From Arthrobacter methylotrophus (GTDB taxonomy: Bacteria > Actinomycetota > Actinomycetes > Actinomycetales > Micrococcaceae): DNA of 64,000 bases. Below are positions 23,557 to 33,255 of the stretch, piece after piece. The notes beneath the pieces were generated by a model. It searched no databases, had not been told where the DNA came from, and was given only the letters and a program-made list of their open reading frames with translations. The stretch is taken from contig NZ_BAABED010000001.1 of NCBI RefSeq assembly GCF_039539965.1, forward strand, positions 2,790,001 through 2,854,000, given 5' to 3'. Made by a program: the position numbers and the translations under genes. The first letter of the stretch is position 1; the number at the start of each line of letters is the position of its first letter.

Positions 23557-24790
23557 CGTGTTTCGGCGCTGCGGGTGCCGGGATGAGAACAAGAAGCAGC
23601 TAGGGGGCCGCTGCCCACATCTTGCGACCGATCCAAAGCATGGATCCTGGGGTTACTACGTGGCCGGCGGCGTGAACGCAGCCACCGGCAAACGGCAGCA
23701 GTTCCGCAAGACGGGCTTTCCGACTCAGAAGGCCGCACGGGAGGCCCGCAACAAGGTCGCCGTGAAAGTGGACCAGGGCACTTACGTGCCGCCGTCCAAG
23801 GAAACCTATGGCGAGTATCTGGACAAGTGGCTTCCCCGCCACGCTGCCACCGGCAAGGGCCTGAAACCGACGACCATGGATAACTACGAGCGGTATATCA
23901 GGAATGATATAAAGCCCTCTGCGCTGTCCAGAATGCTCCTGACGGACATCCGGCGCTATCACCTGAATGAGTTCCTCAGCGGGCTGTCTGAGGCCGGAAG
24001 AGGGGCTATCACGGTGCGGCGCATCGCGGCAGTTCTGCAAGGCTCGCTGAGGGCCGCGGCGAGGTCGCACCGCATCGACCACAACCCTGCCACCGAGCTT
24101 GAGTTGCCGACTGCCGAGAAGCACAAAGTATCCGTATGGGAGCCTGCACAGGTCGGCGCGTTCCTTGATGTCGCGTCCGAGCACCGGCTGGGCGCTCTGT
24201 TCGAACTGGCCATGTTCACCGGCATGCGCCGCGGTGAGCTGATCGGCCTTCGGTGGACAGACATCGACCTCGCTAAGCGCGTCATCACGATACGGAACAA
24301 CAGAGTTCAAGCCGCTGGCAGGATCCTGGATCAGGGCACGAAGACCGACGCGGGCGAGCGATACGTCGATTTGGACGATCGTTCTACTGGGGCGCTGATC
24401 GGCTGGCAGATCCAGCAGGCTGCGGAGCGGGAAGCCGGGCAGGAGGCTTATGAGGTGTCAGGGTACGTGTTCACCATGGAGGACGGGCGCCCGCTGAAAC
24501 CGCAGTACGCGACCAGACTCTTTGAGAGCCTCCGAGTAAAGGCGGGCCTGCCCAAGCTGACGTTCCACGGGCAGCGCCATGAACACGCTTCATTGATGAT
24601 CGCCGCAGAGGTAGACATCGCCGTCGTGTCCAAGCGCCTGGGTCACAGCTCGATCAGCATCACGTCAGATATCTACGGGCATCTGATCGGGTCCGCTTCA
24701 CGTAATGCAGCAGAGAATGCGGCTGCCCTGGTGCCGGCAAAAAAGGCCCGTGCACACACACTGCACTCACAAGCCCCAATTTCGGCTTGA
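23546..24790 (+). CDS. tyrosine recombinase/integrase (right end)
   Basis: This 414-residue integrase has an N-terminal AP2-like arm-binding part (GSWGYYVAGGVNAATGKRQQFRKTGFPTQKAAREAR), a core-binding domain (YGEYLDKWLPRHAATGKGLKPTTMDNYERYI) and a full catalytic set: Arg in FTGMRRGEL, Lys in TKTDAGER, HGQRHEHAS, LGHSSI and the Tyr of TSDIYGHL. ATG at 23546 has GAGGAAA upstream. It ends 59 bp from the right att repeat, the normal position for the recombinase that inserted the element into tRNA-Pro. Confidence 0.95.
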   Translation: MANDVFRRCGCRDENKKQLGGRCPHLATDPKHGSWGYYVAGGVNAATGKRQQFRKTGFPTQKAAREARNKVAVKVDQGTYVPPSKETYGEYLDKWLPRHAATGKGLKPTTMDNYERYIRNDIKPSALSRMLLTDIRRYHLNEFLSGLSEAGRGAITVRRIAAVLQGSLRAAARSHRIDHNPATELELPTAEKHKVSVWEPAQVGAFLDVASEHRLGALFELAMFTGMRRGELIGLRWTDIDLAKRVITIRNNRVQAAGRILDQGTKTDAGERYVDLDDRSTGALIGWQIQQAAEREAGQEAYEVSGYVFTMEDGRPLKPQYATRLFESLRVKAGLPKLTFHGQRHEHASLMIAAEVDIAVVSKRLGHSSISITSDIYGHLIGSASRNAAENAAALVPAKKARAHTLHSQAPISA

Positions 24791-24800
24791 GGGCAAAAGA

Positions 24801-24846
24801 AAAACCGCCCCACCACCGGGTTACTTCCCAGTGATAGAGCGGTTTT
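24801..24846. terminator. bidirectional terminator between integrase and tRNA-Pro
   Basis: AAAACCGC and GCGGTTTT arms with a loop of about 30 nt give a T-tail in both directions. It lies 6 nt from the tRNA 3' end, so it now terminates both the integrase and the leftward tRNA. Confidence 0.7.
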
Positions 24847-24849
24847 CAT

Positions 24850-24926
<77 letters not shown>

Positions 24927-25012
24927 TCAGTTCCGCCGTTCTCCGCTTAGGTTTTCACCTAAGCAGTCCGGCCGAACCACCTCAAAAAGCTTACACGATC
25001 TTCGAGGCCCTC

Positions 25013-25036
25013 GATGACACCTTGACGGGTGTCATC
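25013..25036 (-). terminator. hairpin downstream of der
   Basis: GATGACACC and GGTGTCATC arms with a 6-nt loop lie 18 bp past the der stop, between der and tRNA-Pro. Confidence 0.5.
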
Positions 25037-25053
25037 TGTGATGCGCGTCTCAA

Positions 25054-26604
25054 TTAGCGCTTCTTGCCGCGCTTTTCACGGACGCGCATGTTGACCTCGA
25101 TCGGCGTGCCCTCGAAGCCAAAGGTTTCGCGGAGCCTGCGGGTGATGAATCGACGGTATCCGGGGTCCAGGAAGCCCGTGGTGAACAACACGAACTTCGG
25201 CGGACGGCTGGATGCCTGGGTGCCGAACAGGATGCGCGGCTGCTTACCGCCGCGGACCGGGTGCGGGTGGGCAGCCACGAGCTCGCCCAGGAACGCGTTG
25301 AGGCGTCCTGTGGGGATGCGCTTGTCCCAGCTCTCCAAGGCCACGTCCAGCGCAGGAACCAGCCGGTCCTTGTGCCATCCGGTCTTGGCGGAAATGTTGA
25401 CGCGCGGAGCCCACTCGACGTGTGCCAGGTCCTGATCGATTTCGCGTTCAAGGTAGCGGCGGCGTTCGTCGTCGAGCAGGTCCCACTTGTTGAACGCAAG
25501 GACCAACGCGCGGCCCGATTCAATGGCGAGCTGCAGGATGCGCACGTCCTGTTCGCTGAGGACTTCGTCCACGGCGAGGAGCACGACGGCGACCTCCGCC
25601 TTTTCGAGCGCGGCCTGCGTACGCAGGGAAGCGTAGAAGTCCGCGCCCTGGGCCATGTGCTGACGGCGTCGAATGCCTGCGGTGTCCACGAAACGCCACG
25701 TGCGGCCGCCGAGTTCGATGAACTCGTCTACCGGGTCGCGGGTGGTTCCGGCGAGGGTGTCGACAACAACGCGCTCGGAGCCGGCCAGCTTGTTCAGCAA
25801 AGAAGACTTGCCGACGTTCGGACGGCCGATGAGGGCGATGCGCCGGGGGCCGCCGGAGCGCTCGACACCTTCCACCGTGGAGAACTCGGGCAGGGTGTCC
25901 ATGACATGGTCCAGGAGGTCGGCAACGCCGCGGCCGTGGAGGGCGGACACAGGGTATGGCTCACCGAAGCCAAGGCCCCAGAGCGCAGCCGAGTCAGCTT
26001 CCTGCGCAAAGTCGTCAACCTTGTTGGCCACCATGATGACCGGTTTCTTCGACTTGCGCAGCATCTTCATGACGCCCTCGTCCGTGGCAGTAGCGCCAAC
26101 AGCGGAGTCCACCACGAAGAGCACTGCGTCGGCCAGTTCCACGGCCATCTCGGCCTGCTCGGCGACGCGGGCATGGATGCCCCTCGCGTCGTGCTCCCAG
26201 CCACCGGTGTCCACCAGCGTGAAGTTGCGGCCGTTCCAGTGTGCCGAGTACATGACGCGGTCGCGGGTAACGCCCGGGGTGTCCTCGACGACGGCTTCGC
26301 GGCGGCCAAGGATACGGTTCACCAGCGTGGATTTGCCGACGTTCGGGCGACCAATGATGGCCAGGACCGGGTCAAGCTTGAGGGGACCTTCCTCGCCTTC
26401 GTCGTCGTACAGCCCGCTCAGCAGAGCGGCATCGTCCTCGTCGAGGTCATAGTCTGCCAGACCCGCCCGGAGGGAGGCGGCACGGAGTTCGGCTTCTTCG
26501 TCGTCCAGGGCGGCGAGGTTCTCAGCCACCTGGTCGGTGCCGGTGGGCGTGTATTCGTCGTCGCCGGCTCCGATGTTGCCGGATTTTTGAGTCGTATCGC
26601 TCAT
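25054..26604 (-). CDS. der: ribosome assembly GTPase Der (EngA)
   Basis: This 516-residue protein has two tandem Era-like G domains and a KH-like end. G1 boxes are [10 protein letters not shown] (about residue 85) and [10 protein letters not shown] (about 260). G3 boxes are DTGGW and DTAGIRRR, and G4 boxes are NKVDD and NKWD. The C-terminal KH part has [18 protein letters not shown]. An acidic N-terminal extension of about 75 residues is common in actinobacterial Der. It acts in 50S subunit maturation. ATG at 26604 has AAGGAAA upstream. It follows a plsC-like gene, as in the conserved cmk-der cluster. Confidence 0.97.
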   Translation of the reverse strand: MSDTTQKSGNIGAGDDEYTPTGTDQVAENLAALDDEEAELRAASLRAGLADYDLDEDDAALLSGLYDDEGEEGPLKLDPVLAIIGRPNVGKSTLVNRILGRREAVVEDTPGVTRDRVMYSAHWNGRNFTLVDTGGWEHDARGIHARVAEQAEMAVELADAVLFVVDSAVGATATDEGVMKMLRKSKKPVIMVANKVDDFAQEADSAALWGLGFGEPYPVSALHGRGVADLLDHVMDTLPEFSTVEGVERSGGPRRIALIGRPNVGKSSLLNKLAGSERVVVDTLAGTTRDPVDEFIELGGRTWRFVDTAGIRRRQHMAQGADFYASLRTQAALEKAEVAVVLLAVDEVLSEQDVRILQLAIESGRALVLAFNKWDLLDDERRRYLEREIDQDLAHVEWAPRVNISAKTGWHKDRLVPALDVALESWDKRIPTGRLNAFLGELVAAHPHPVRGGKQPRILFGTQASSRPPKFVLFTTGFLDPGYRRFITRRLRETFGFEGTPIEVNMRVREKRGKKR

Positions 26605-26655
26605 TGCACTTTCCTTCGTGGTGATCTGCCGGCGTCCCGGCTACTTCTTCTTGGC

Positions 26656-26689
26656 GGTGCTGCATTGGCTGTGGTGCTGCATTGGCTGT
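26656..26689. repeat. 17-bp tandem duplication between der and plsC-like genes
   Basis: GGTGCTGCATTGGCTGT occurs twice in perfect tandem. It is intergenic and of no clear function. Confidence 0.8.
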
Positions 26690-26700
26690 GGGCCGGTCCT

Positions 26701-27363
26701 CTAGTCCCACGGGAGGGACTGACCGGTGGTCTTGACGGCATCCTGGACGTGTCCAGCCAGCGCAGCGCGGATCTCCGCGGCCGCCCTGTCCATTGAAACA
26801 CGCCCGGACTCGCCATCTCTGCGGGTCACACTGAAGGGGGCTCCGAAATTGACGTGAAGGTGGCGGCGCAAACGCGGAATGGAATCACGGTGTTCGCCTC
26901 CAGTTCGTGTCCCGAGAACCGCCACGGGAATAACTGTTGCTTCGGACATCAGGGCGAGCCAGGCGACGCCGTTGCTGATGCTGCCAGCGGTCCCGCTCCC
27001 CCGCGTTCCCTCCGGGAGAATCCCGACGCAACGGCCGGCGTCGAGCACTTGCCTCCCACGCTGGAGCGCCCTGCGATCGCCCGAGCGGTCCACCGAAATC
27101 TGGCCTGAGGCACGCAGCACCGTTCCAAGGAAACCCTTGAACATCTCCTTCTTGACCAGGATGTGCATGGGCCGCGGGGCGGCGCCGAACATCACCGGCC
27201 CATCTAGGAAGCTGATGTGGTTGCCCGCGAAAATGACCGGACCCGATTTGGGAACGTTCGAGCGCCCGGTCACCGTGGTCCGGAACAGGACATGGTCCAC
27301 CAGCCAGCCGACGGGCCGGCTCCAGACCATGGTCCAGCGTGCCGGAATTCGGGTTTCAGTCAC
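26701..27363 (-). CDS. plsC: 1-acyl-sn-glycerol-3-phosphate acyltransferase (PlsC-like)
   Basis: This 220-residue phospholipid-pathway acyltransferase has the catalytic HX4D motif in NHISFLDGP (about residue 48) and the substrate motif LPEGTRGSG (about 116), with a hydrophobic segment VIFAG before the His. It transfers an acyl chain to lysophosphatidate; the exact acceptor is inferred. GTG at 27363 overlaps the cmk stop by 8 bp, so it is coupled to cmk. The cmk-plsC-der order is common in actinobacteria. Confidence 0.88.
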   Translation of the reverse strand: MTETRIPARWTMVWSRPVGWLVDHVLFRTTVTGRSNVPKSGPVIFAGNHISFLDGPVMFGAAPRPMHILVKKEMFKGFLGTVLRASGQISVDRSGDRRALQRGRQVLDAGRCVGILPEGTRGSGTAGSISNGVAWLALMSEATVIPVAVLGTRTGGEHRDSIPRLRRHLHVNFGAPFSVTRRDGESGRVSMDRAAAEIRAALAGHVQDAVKTTGQSLPWD

Positions 27364-28069
27364 CGTAGATGACCTTGCCTACAATGCTCAGGGCCGTTTC
27401 GACCGTCTCGTCGAAGTCCAGGTCGGAAGAATCCAGGGTGACGACGCCGTCGGCCGCTTGGGTGAAGTTCACCACTGTGGAGTCCTTCGCATCGCGGTGG
27501 ATTACTTGGGCGGCGAGCTGCTCTTTGCTCTGGGTCCCGCCCAGCTGAAGGCCGCGGCGGCGCAGCCGGGCTTCCTCGCTTGCGGTCAGCAGCATCCGGA
27601 TTTCCGCATTGGGCGCGACGACGGTGGTGATGTCCCGCCCTTCCACCACCATGCGGCGGTGGTGCTGGTCGATCAGTTGCCGCTGGCGTCGGATGAGTTC
27701 ATTGCGGGCCCCCAAGGTGGTTGCCACCGCACTTACGGAAGAGGAGATCCTGGGCTCGCGGATTTCTTCCGTGATGTCCACGCCGGCAACACTGACATAT
27801 TCGGCGTTGGCGCTGGTACTCAATTCCAGCGGCAGATCCTTTGAGGCTTGCTCGACGGCGGCGCCGTCTGTGAGGTCGATGCCGGTCTTGAGGCAGTACC
27901 AGGTCAACGCACGGTACATGGCCCCTGTGTCCAGGTAGGCGAGCTTCAAGCGTCGGGCCACTTCCTTGCTGACGCTGGACTTACCGGAGCCGGATGGGCC
28001 GTCGATGGCGACGACGAGCGGCTTGCCCGGACGTACTACGGTCTCCGGGCCGAAAAGGTCACGTGTCAT
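27356..28069 (-). CDS. cmk: cytidylate kinase
   Basis: This 237-residue enzyme phosphorylates CMP/dCMP. The P-loop is AIDGPSGSGKSSVSKEVARRL (about residues 21-40), followed by YLDTGAMYRALTW, the NMP-binding insert with EIREPRISSSVSAVA, and VEGRDITTVVAPNAEIRMLLTAS. ATG at 28069 overlaps the tyrA stop (TAATG); the frame is open to 28087, but this start is coupled. Confidence 0.95.
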   Translation of the reverse strand: MTRDLFGPETVVRPGKPLVVAIDGPSGSGKSSVSKEVARRLKLAYLDTGAMYRALTWYCLKTGIDLTDGAAVEQASKDLPLELSTSANAEYVSVAGVDITEEIREPRISSSVSAVATTLGARNELIRRQRQLIDQHHRRMVVEGRDITTVVAPNAEIRMLLTASEEARLRRRGLQLGGTQSKEQLAAQVIHRDAKDSTVVNFTQAADGVVTLDSSDLDFDETVETALSIVGKVIYGD

Positions 28070-29175
28070 TACTGCAGTACCCGCCATCCACGGTCGGTCA
28101 AGGCTTCAACAAGGACGTCATGCTTGTTGGGCATGACGGAAAGCTCCACCATGCCCACATTCTGCCCGGACGAGTGATCCAGGCGGAGGTCTTCGACGTT
28201 GACACCGATCTCACCGATCTCCGTCAACAGCCTGGCGATTTGCCCGGGCCTGTCGTCTACCAGAACTGTAAGCCATGAGTATGCCTGCGGGGGTCCGCCA
28301 TGCTTTCCCGGAATCTTGGCCTGCCCGGCGTTGCCCTCGCTGATGAGCTGGGCAAGGTCCAGGCGGGCACCAGGAGCCGTGGGATCCTCCAGGGTACTGA
28401 TCAGGCGATTGAGGTCCTCCCGGACACCATGAAGGATGTCCACCATCTTGGCTGCGTTGTTGCCAAGGATCTGGACCCAGAGGGTGGGATCGCTCGCAGC
28501 AATCCTGGTGGTGTCCCGGAGCCCATTGCCAGCCAGGGACAGCGCATGAAGCGGTGTCCCCTGCAGGCGGCTGGCGAGAAGCGATGACATCACCTGGGGC
28601 AAATGCGAGACCAAGGCAACGGCTTCATCGTGTTCCTCCGCCGTGAACTGCGAGACGATCGCCCCCAGGTCACCAGCCAACGAACGAGCGGTCTGGAGCG
28701 CGTCGGCGCTGGTCTCTTGGGACGGACAAAGCACCCACGGCATGGAGGTGAAGAGTTCGCCGCGGGCAGCAACGGGCCCTGACTTCTCGCGGCCCGCCAT
28801 CGGGTGCGTCCCGACGTAGCGGGACATGTCCACTCCACGACCCCGGAGATCAGCCTGGATGGCCAGCTTGACGCTGGCAATGTCCACGACGACGGCCTCC
28901 GGGTATTCACCCAGGGCACGCTGAACGACGTCGGCCGTGACGTCCGGCGGCGCGGCGACGACAACCAGCTGAGGTGCGCCTTCAAGCTCGGACAGGGGCC
29001 GGCCAGCCCCGATGTCCACGGCGACGGCCTGGTTGGTTGGCGAAGGATCTGCGAGGAACACCGGGACGCCCCGGCCGCGCAGGCCGAGGCCGATGCTGGC
29101 CCCGAGCAGGCCGGTACCGAAAACGACCACAGGACCGTCAAGGTGGCCCCGGCCGTGCGAGTGGAACGCCGACAT
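28069..29175 (-). CDS. tyrA: prephenate dehydrogenase
   Basis: This 368-residue tyrosine-biosynthesis enzyme has an N-terminal NAD-binding Rossmann loop VVVFGTGLLGASIGLGLRGRG (about residues 15-35). GTHPMAGREKSGP is the catalytic/substrate motif, and the central helices carry HLPQVMSSLLASRLQG and LAGNGLRDTTRIAAS. A C-terminal ACT domain (SWLTVLVDDRPGQIARLLTEIGEIGVNVEDLRLDHS) suggests feedback control by an aromatic amino acid. ATG at 29175 lies 4 nt after the rluB stop with AAAGGC in between; longer starts read backwards through rluB. Confidence 0.94.
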   Translation of the reverse strand: MSAFHSHGRGHLDGPVVVFGTGLLGASIGLGLRGRGVPVFLADPSPTNQAVAVDIGAGRPLSELEGAPQLVVVAAPPDVTADVVQRALGEYPEAVVVDIASVKLAIQADLRGRGVDMSRYVGTHPMAGREKSGPVAARGELFTSMPWVLCPSQETSADALQTARSLAGDLGAIVSQFTAEEHDEAVALVSHLPQVMSSLLASRLQGTPLHALSLAGNGLRDTTRIAASDPTLWVQILGNNAAKMVDILHGVREDLNRLISTLEDPTAPGARLDLAQLISEGNAGQAKIPGKHGGPPQAYSWLTVLVDDRPGQIARLLTEIGEIGVNVEDLRLDHSSGQNVGMVELSVMPNKHDVLVEALTDRGWRVLQ

Positions 29176-29179
29176 GCCT

Positions 29180-30415
29180 TTACAGTCCCACGGAGGCCAG
29201 GAGGTGTCCGACTTCCTGCTTGCCGAGGTTACGGATGCTGCCTTGGCGCTGGTCACCCAGGCCGATGGGGCCGATCTTGACGCGCACGAGCCGCAGCACG
29301 GGGAAGCCGACGGCCTCGAACATGCGGCGGACAATGCGGTTCTTACCGGAGTGCAGCACGACCTCGATCAGCACATGGCCCGGGGTGGAATCCACGAGTT
29401 TGAAAGAGTCGACTGCTGCAATTCCGTCTTCGAGCTCGATGCCTGCCTTCAGCTTCGCCCCGACGCCCTGCGGGAATGGACCGCGGACCTGCACGAGGTA
29501 CGTCTTGGGCACCTCATACGACGGGTGCGTCAAACGGTTGGCGAGTTCGCCGTCGTTGGTCAGCAAGAGCAGTCCCTCGGTGGCGACGTCGAGGCGGCCG
29601 ACGTGGAAGAGTCGCTCACCTTTGTTCTTGGCAGACTTGAGGAAGTCGCTGATGCAGGGACGACCCTCAGGGTCTTCCATCGTGGAGACGACGCCCTTGG
29701 GCTTGTTGAACACCATGTAGAGCATGGTGTCATCGAGCTGGATGCGAATGCCATCGACGTGGATCACCGCATTGGTGGGATCCACGCGCATGCCAAGCTC
29801 AGTGGTGAGCTGGCCGTTGACCTCGACGCGGCCTTCTTCGATCATTTCCTCGCAAACGCGGCGGGAAGCCACGCCTGCCTGGGCCATGACCTTCTGAAGG
29901 CGTACGCCGTCGGCGTCGTGCTGCTCGGACTGAACCACCTCACCGCGGCGGCCGCGAGGCTTGCGGATTGGACCAAGGCTCTGCCCGAAGCGCTCGCTTC
30001 CGAAGGCACGGGAAGCATACTGTTTTTTGTTGCCGGCCTTGGGCTTCAACGCGCCGGGCGTGCCCGGGGCCTTGCCGAAGCCGGGCTTGTTGGAACCGGG
30101 CTTGCGCGGTGCCTTTGCTGGTTTGGCATCTTCACGGCGCTCGCGGCCGCCGGCCGTGGTGGGGTTGTCCGGATCAAAGGGGCGCTCTTCACGCGGACGA
30201 GTTGATTTGAAGGGGCGGTCTCCGCCCGGGGAGAAGCTGCGCTTGCTGCCTCCGGAGGCGCCGCCGGCACGGCTTGCTCCTCCGCGGCCTGCACCGAAGC
30301 TGCTGCCTCCCGTGCGGCCTGCGCTACTGCGGCCTGAGTCTTGCGACTCGTTGCGTCCTGAACTGTTTCGTCCCGAACTATTACGTGGTGAACCCTGGCG
30401 TCCCGCCTGTGTCAT
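29180..30415 (-). CDS. rluB: 23S rRNA pseudouridine synthase (RluB-like) with basic Gly/Arg/Ser-rich N-tail
   Basis: This is a 411-residue protein. The first ~165 residues are a low-complexity, basic, Arg/Gly/Ser-rich tail. The S4 RNA-binding domain follows (VRLQKVMAQAGVASRRVCEEMIEEGRVEVNGQ). The catalytic core has GRLDVATEGLLLLTNDGELANRLTHPS with its catalytic Asp, and the end has VLHSGKNRIVRRMFEAVG. RluB makes pseudouridine at helix 89/80 of 23S rRNA in E. coli; the exact site here is inferred. ATG at 30415 has AAAAGGA upstream. The order scpA-scpB-rluB is conserved. Confidence 0.93.
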   Translation of the reverse strand: MTQAGRQGSPRNSSGRNSSGRNESQDSGRSSAGRTGGSSFGAGRGGASRAGGASGGSKRSFSPGGDRPFKSTRPREERPFDPDNPTTAGGRERREDAKPAKAPRKPGSNKPGFGKAPGTPGALKPKAGNKKQYASRAFGSERFGQSLGPIRKPRGRRGEVVQSEQHDADGVRLQKVMAQAGVASRRVCEEMIEEGRVEVNGQLTTELGMRVDPTNAVIHVDGIRIQLDDTMLYMVFNKPKGVVSTMEDPEGRPCISDFLKSAKNKGERLFHVGRLDVATEGLLLLTNDGELANRLTHPSYEVPKTYLVQVRGPFPQGVGAKLKAGIELEDGIAAVDSFKLVDSTPGHVLIEVVLHSGKNRIVRRMFEAVGFPVLRLVRVKIGPIGLGDQRQGSIRNLGKQEVGHLLASVGL

Positions 30416-30567
30416 GACCCGTCCTTTTGTTATGGTGGCCGGCTTGTTCCTTCTCAAGATTAGCCAGCCGGGCAGAGAATATCTGCCCAGTGTGAACTCC
30501 GCCCGCTACTTACCGGGCGTTGGTAAATCCTTTGCAATATTAAAATTCATTGGGTTGTTTCCCGCGA

Positions 30568-31251
30568 CTACATGCGTTCGGCGTCGAAGAACTCCTCGAT
30601 GCCCTCCAGCCCCGGAAGGTGGGGGGACAATTGAGGCAGTTCCGCCAACGAGCCAATGCCCATGCGCTCGAGAAAGTACGAGGTGGTCCGGTAAAGGACA
30701 GCCCCGGATTCAGGATCGGTACCTGAATCCTCGATCAGGCCGCGTTGGACAAGGGTCCTGACGACCGAATCGACATTGACGCCGCGGATGGCCGACACCC
30801 TGGCCCGGGAAACCGGCTGGCGATACGCGATGACCGCCATGGTTTCAAGGGCTGCCTGCGTCAGCCGCGCGGTCTGGCCTTCGAGAACGAACCTGCCCAC
30901 GACGTCGGCAAATTCCGCCCGTGAATAGATTCGCCACCCTCCGGCAACGTTCCGCAACTCAAAACCCCGGGGTGCAGCGCTGCTACTTACATCGTTCAAT
31001 TCACCATGCAAGCCATCAGCGTCCCTGCCCGGGGCTTTAACAGTATAGCCGCTGTACTCCCGCTGAAGTCCCGCCAGCAATTCCTCGACGACGGCGACTG
31101 TCACGTTGAGCCCGGCGGCGAGCTCATCCGCGGTGGCCGGTTCGTCGATCACCATGAGGACAGCTTCCAATGCCGCACGAGCGCCACCGGGAAGTCCTTC
31201 AAGCTCGGCAAGCCCTTCAAGCTCATCCCCGCCTGTTTCTTGCCCGCTCAC
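30568..31251 (-). CDS. scpB: chromosome segregation protein ScpB
   Basis: This 227-residue SMC accessory protein has two winged helices: ALEAVLMVIDEPATADELAAGLNV and RLTQAALETMAVIAYRQPVSRARVSAIRGVNVDSVVRTLVQRGLIEDSG, the second being the ScpB signature. With ScpA and SMC it forms the bacterial condensin. GTG at 31251 overlaps the scpA stop by 4 bp, and the insert at about residues 75-90 (RDADGLHGELNDVSS) is longer than in Bacillus. Confidence 0.94.
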   Translation of the reverse strand: MSGQETGGDELEGLAELEGLPGGARAALEAVLMVIDEPATADELAAGLNVTVAVVEELLAGLQREYSGYTVKAPGRDADGLHGELNDVSSSAAPRGFELRNVAGGWRIYSRAEFADVVGRFVLEGQTARLTQAALETMAVIAYRQPVSRARVSAIRGVNVDSVVRTLVQRGLIEDSGTDPESGAVLYRTTSYFLERMGIGSLAELPQLSPHLPGLEGIEEFFDAERM

Positions 31252-32219
31252 AACGGCTCGCCTGCCTTCTCGATGCTATCGGTGTCAGTTTGGGCGTTCG
31301 CGCCCATCTCAGCAACGGAATCGTACTCATCGCTCAGGCCGTCACTACTCCATCCTTCAGGGCGCCCTGTCCAGCGGACGGTCAGTTCCGCAAGCGGTCC
31401 CGGCTGTTCGAAGGCCACCACGCGATCGCGGAACAATTCCAGCAACGCCAGGAACCGGGCCACGACAACCAGTGTGGACTCTGCGTCGGCAATGAGTGCC
31501 CTGAAGGACTGTGCCATTCCGCGTTGTAGGCGGTACCCGATGATTTCCGCCTGTTCCTTGACGCTTACCGGCGTGCCGTGGAGATGGTCCAACCCCACTT
31601 CTTCGGGCGTCTGGTCCTTCGGCGCCAACGTCTTGGCCGCGAGGGCCGCGAATTGTTCGGGCGTGTGGCGCCAAATCAGCTCAGGCAGCAATGCGGCAAA
31701 ATGCCCTTCCAGGGCGACTTGCCGAGGGAAGCGCCGGGCTTCGGATTCCAAAGTGCCGGACATCATCGCGGCTACCTGCTTAAAAGCCTTGTACTGCAGG
31801 AGCCGGGCAAACAAAAGGTCCCGGGCTTCCAACAGGGCAATGTCTTCGGCATCCTCGACTTCTCCCGCCGGCAACAGCCTCGCAGCTTTCAGGTCCAGGA
31901 GGGTCGCAGCGATAACCAGGAATTCGCTGGCTTCGTCCAGCGCCCAATCCTTCCCTAGTTCCTGCAGGCGCCGGATGTACTTGATGAACTCGTCAGTGAC
32001 GGTGGCCAACGCAACTTCGGTGATGTCCAGCTTGTGCTTGGAGATCAGGCCGAGCAGGAGATCGAACGGGCCGGTGAAGTTGGCCAGCCGGACCTCAAAG
32101 CCGGCCTTTCGTCCGGAAGGCGAGGCTCCGGCGTCGTCCGCGTTGCTTGCAGAGGAGTACGACGGCGGGGCGGCGCCCATCAGGGCGGGCGCGGCTTCAG
32201 GTGTGAGTGGCTCTGCCAC
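31248..32219 (-). CDS. scpA: segregation and condensation protein ScpA (kleisin)
   Basis: This 323-residue kleisin subunit has FEVRLANFTGPFDLLLGLISKHKLDITEVALATVTDEFIKYI, the canonical ScpA N-terminal SMC-neck binding region (about residues 41-80). ASEFLVIAATLLDLKAARLLP follows, and then a C-terminal winged-helix region before a Glu/Asp/Ser-rich tail. GTG at 32219 lies 5 nt after the parA stop. A low-complexity N-terminus (about 38 residues) precedes the core. Confidence 0.94.
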   Translation of the reverse strand: MAEPLTPEAAPALMGAAPPSYSSASNADDAGASPSGRKAGFEVRLANFTGPFDLLLGLISKHKLDITEVALATVTDEFIKYIRRLQELGKDWALDEASEFLVIAATLLDLKAARLLPAGEVEDAEDIALLEARDLLFARLLQYKAFKQVAAMMSGTLESEARRFPRQVALEGHFAALLPELIWRHTPEQFAALAAKTLAPKDQTPEEVGLDHLHGTPVSVKEQAEIIGYRLQRGMAQSFRALIADAESTLVVVARFLALLELFRDRVVAFEQPGPLAELTVRWTGRPEGWSSDGLSDEYDSVAEMGANAQTDTDSIEKAGEPL

Positions 32220-32224
32220 GCTGG

Positions 32225-33154
32225 CTAGGGTGCGCCGCCGCGCGAAATCAGTTCCTTGGCCAGCCGACGGTAGGCGTCGGCACCGATGTGGTTTCCGGCG
32301 TAGCTGGTGATGGGCTCAGCGGCAACCGTGGCGTCGGCGAACTTAATGGAACGCTTGATGACGGTTTCGAAGACCTTGTCTCCGAATGCCTCCACGAGCC
32401 GCGAAATGACTTCCCGGCTATGCAGTGTGCGGGCGTCGTACATCGTGGCGAGCACGCCGTCCACCTGAAGCCGCGGGTTCAGCCGGTCCTGGACCTTTTC
32501 GATCGTTTCGACGAGAAGGGCCACGGCGCGGAGGGCGAAGAATTCGCAGATCAACGGAATGATGACTCCGTGCGCGGCCGTCAGGGCGTTGACCGTCAGC
32601 AGGCCCAGGGACGGCTGGCAGTCGATGAGCACGACGTCGTAGTCGTCCTCGACGCTCTTGAGCGCGCGGTCCAGCACTTGTTCACGGGCAACCTCGTTGA
32701 CCAACTGGACTTCGGCCGCGGAAAGGTCGATGTTCGCCGGCAAAAGGTCGATGCCTTCGACGCCGGTCTGCTGGATGGCGTCACGGATGTCCACTTTGCG
32801 GTCCATCAGGACGTTGTAGACAGTGAGGTCAAGTTCATGCGGGTTCGCACCGAGGCCCGCGGAAAGGGCACCCTGCGGGTCGAAGTCGACGAGCAGGACG
32901 CGACGGCCGAATTCCGCGAGCGCAGCGGCGAGGTTGATGGTTGAGGTGGTCTTGCCCACGCCACCCTTCTGGTTGACCATGGCGATGACCCGGGCCGGGC
33001 CATGGGAGGCCAAGGGTGCGGGTTCCGGGAAGTCGCGGTACGGGCGGCCCGTAGGCCCCATGACGGCGTCTTCCAGATCGAAATCCGTGCCCTCCAGCGT
33101 AGTTGCTCCCCGATCGCTGCTCACGTATCTATCCACTCTCTCCACGACGGTCAT
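32225..33154 (-). CDS. parA: ParA-family ATPase linked to scpAB
   Basis: This 309-residue Soj-like ATPase has VIAMVNQKGGVGKTTSTINLAAALAEFG (deviant Walker A, about residue 56), LLVDFDPQGALSAGLG, DVVLIDCQPSLGLLTVNAL (Walker B) and VDGVLATMYDARTLHSREVI. The N-terminal ~50 residues are an unstructured extension. It corresponds to Rv1708, the ParA homologue in front of scpA, which is distinct from the chromosomal oriC-proximal parA. The start is uncertain: ATG 33154 has GGAG 13 nt and AGGA 3 nt upstream, and GTG 33124 is an alternative. Confidence 0.9.
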   Translation of the reverse strand: MTVVERVDRYVSSDRGATTLEGTDFDLEDAVMGPTGRPYRDFPEPAPLASHGPARVIAMVNQKGGVGKTTSTINLAAALAEFGRRVLLVDFDPQGALSAGLGANPHELDLTVYNVLMDRKVDIRDAIQQTGVEGIDLLPANIDLSAAEVQLVNEVAREQVLDRALKSVEDDYDVVLIDCQPSLGLLTVNALTAAHGVIIPLICEFFALRAVALLVETIEKVQDRLNPRLQVDGVLATMYDARTLHSREVISRLVEAFGDKVFETVIKRSIKFADATVAAEPITSYAGNHIGADAYRRLAKELISRGGAP

Positions 33155-33255
33155 TTCCTGCGGCTGTCTCCAGCATCAGCACTGCTCCCCACCTAGGCTA
33201 CAGCGCCCGACACGGCATTCTGCGGAACTTGACATTCCCCGAAATTTGAGCCTTT

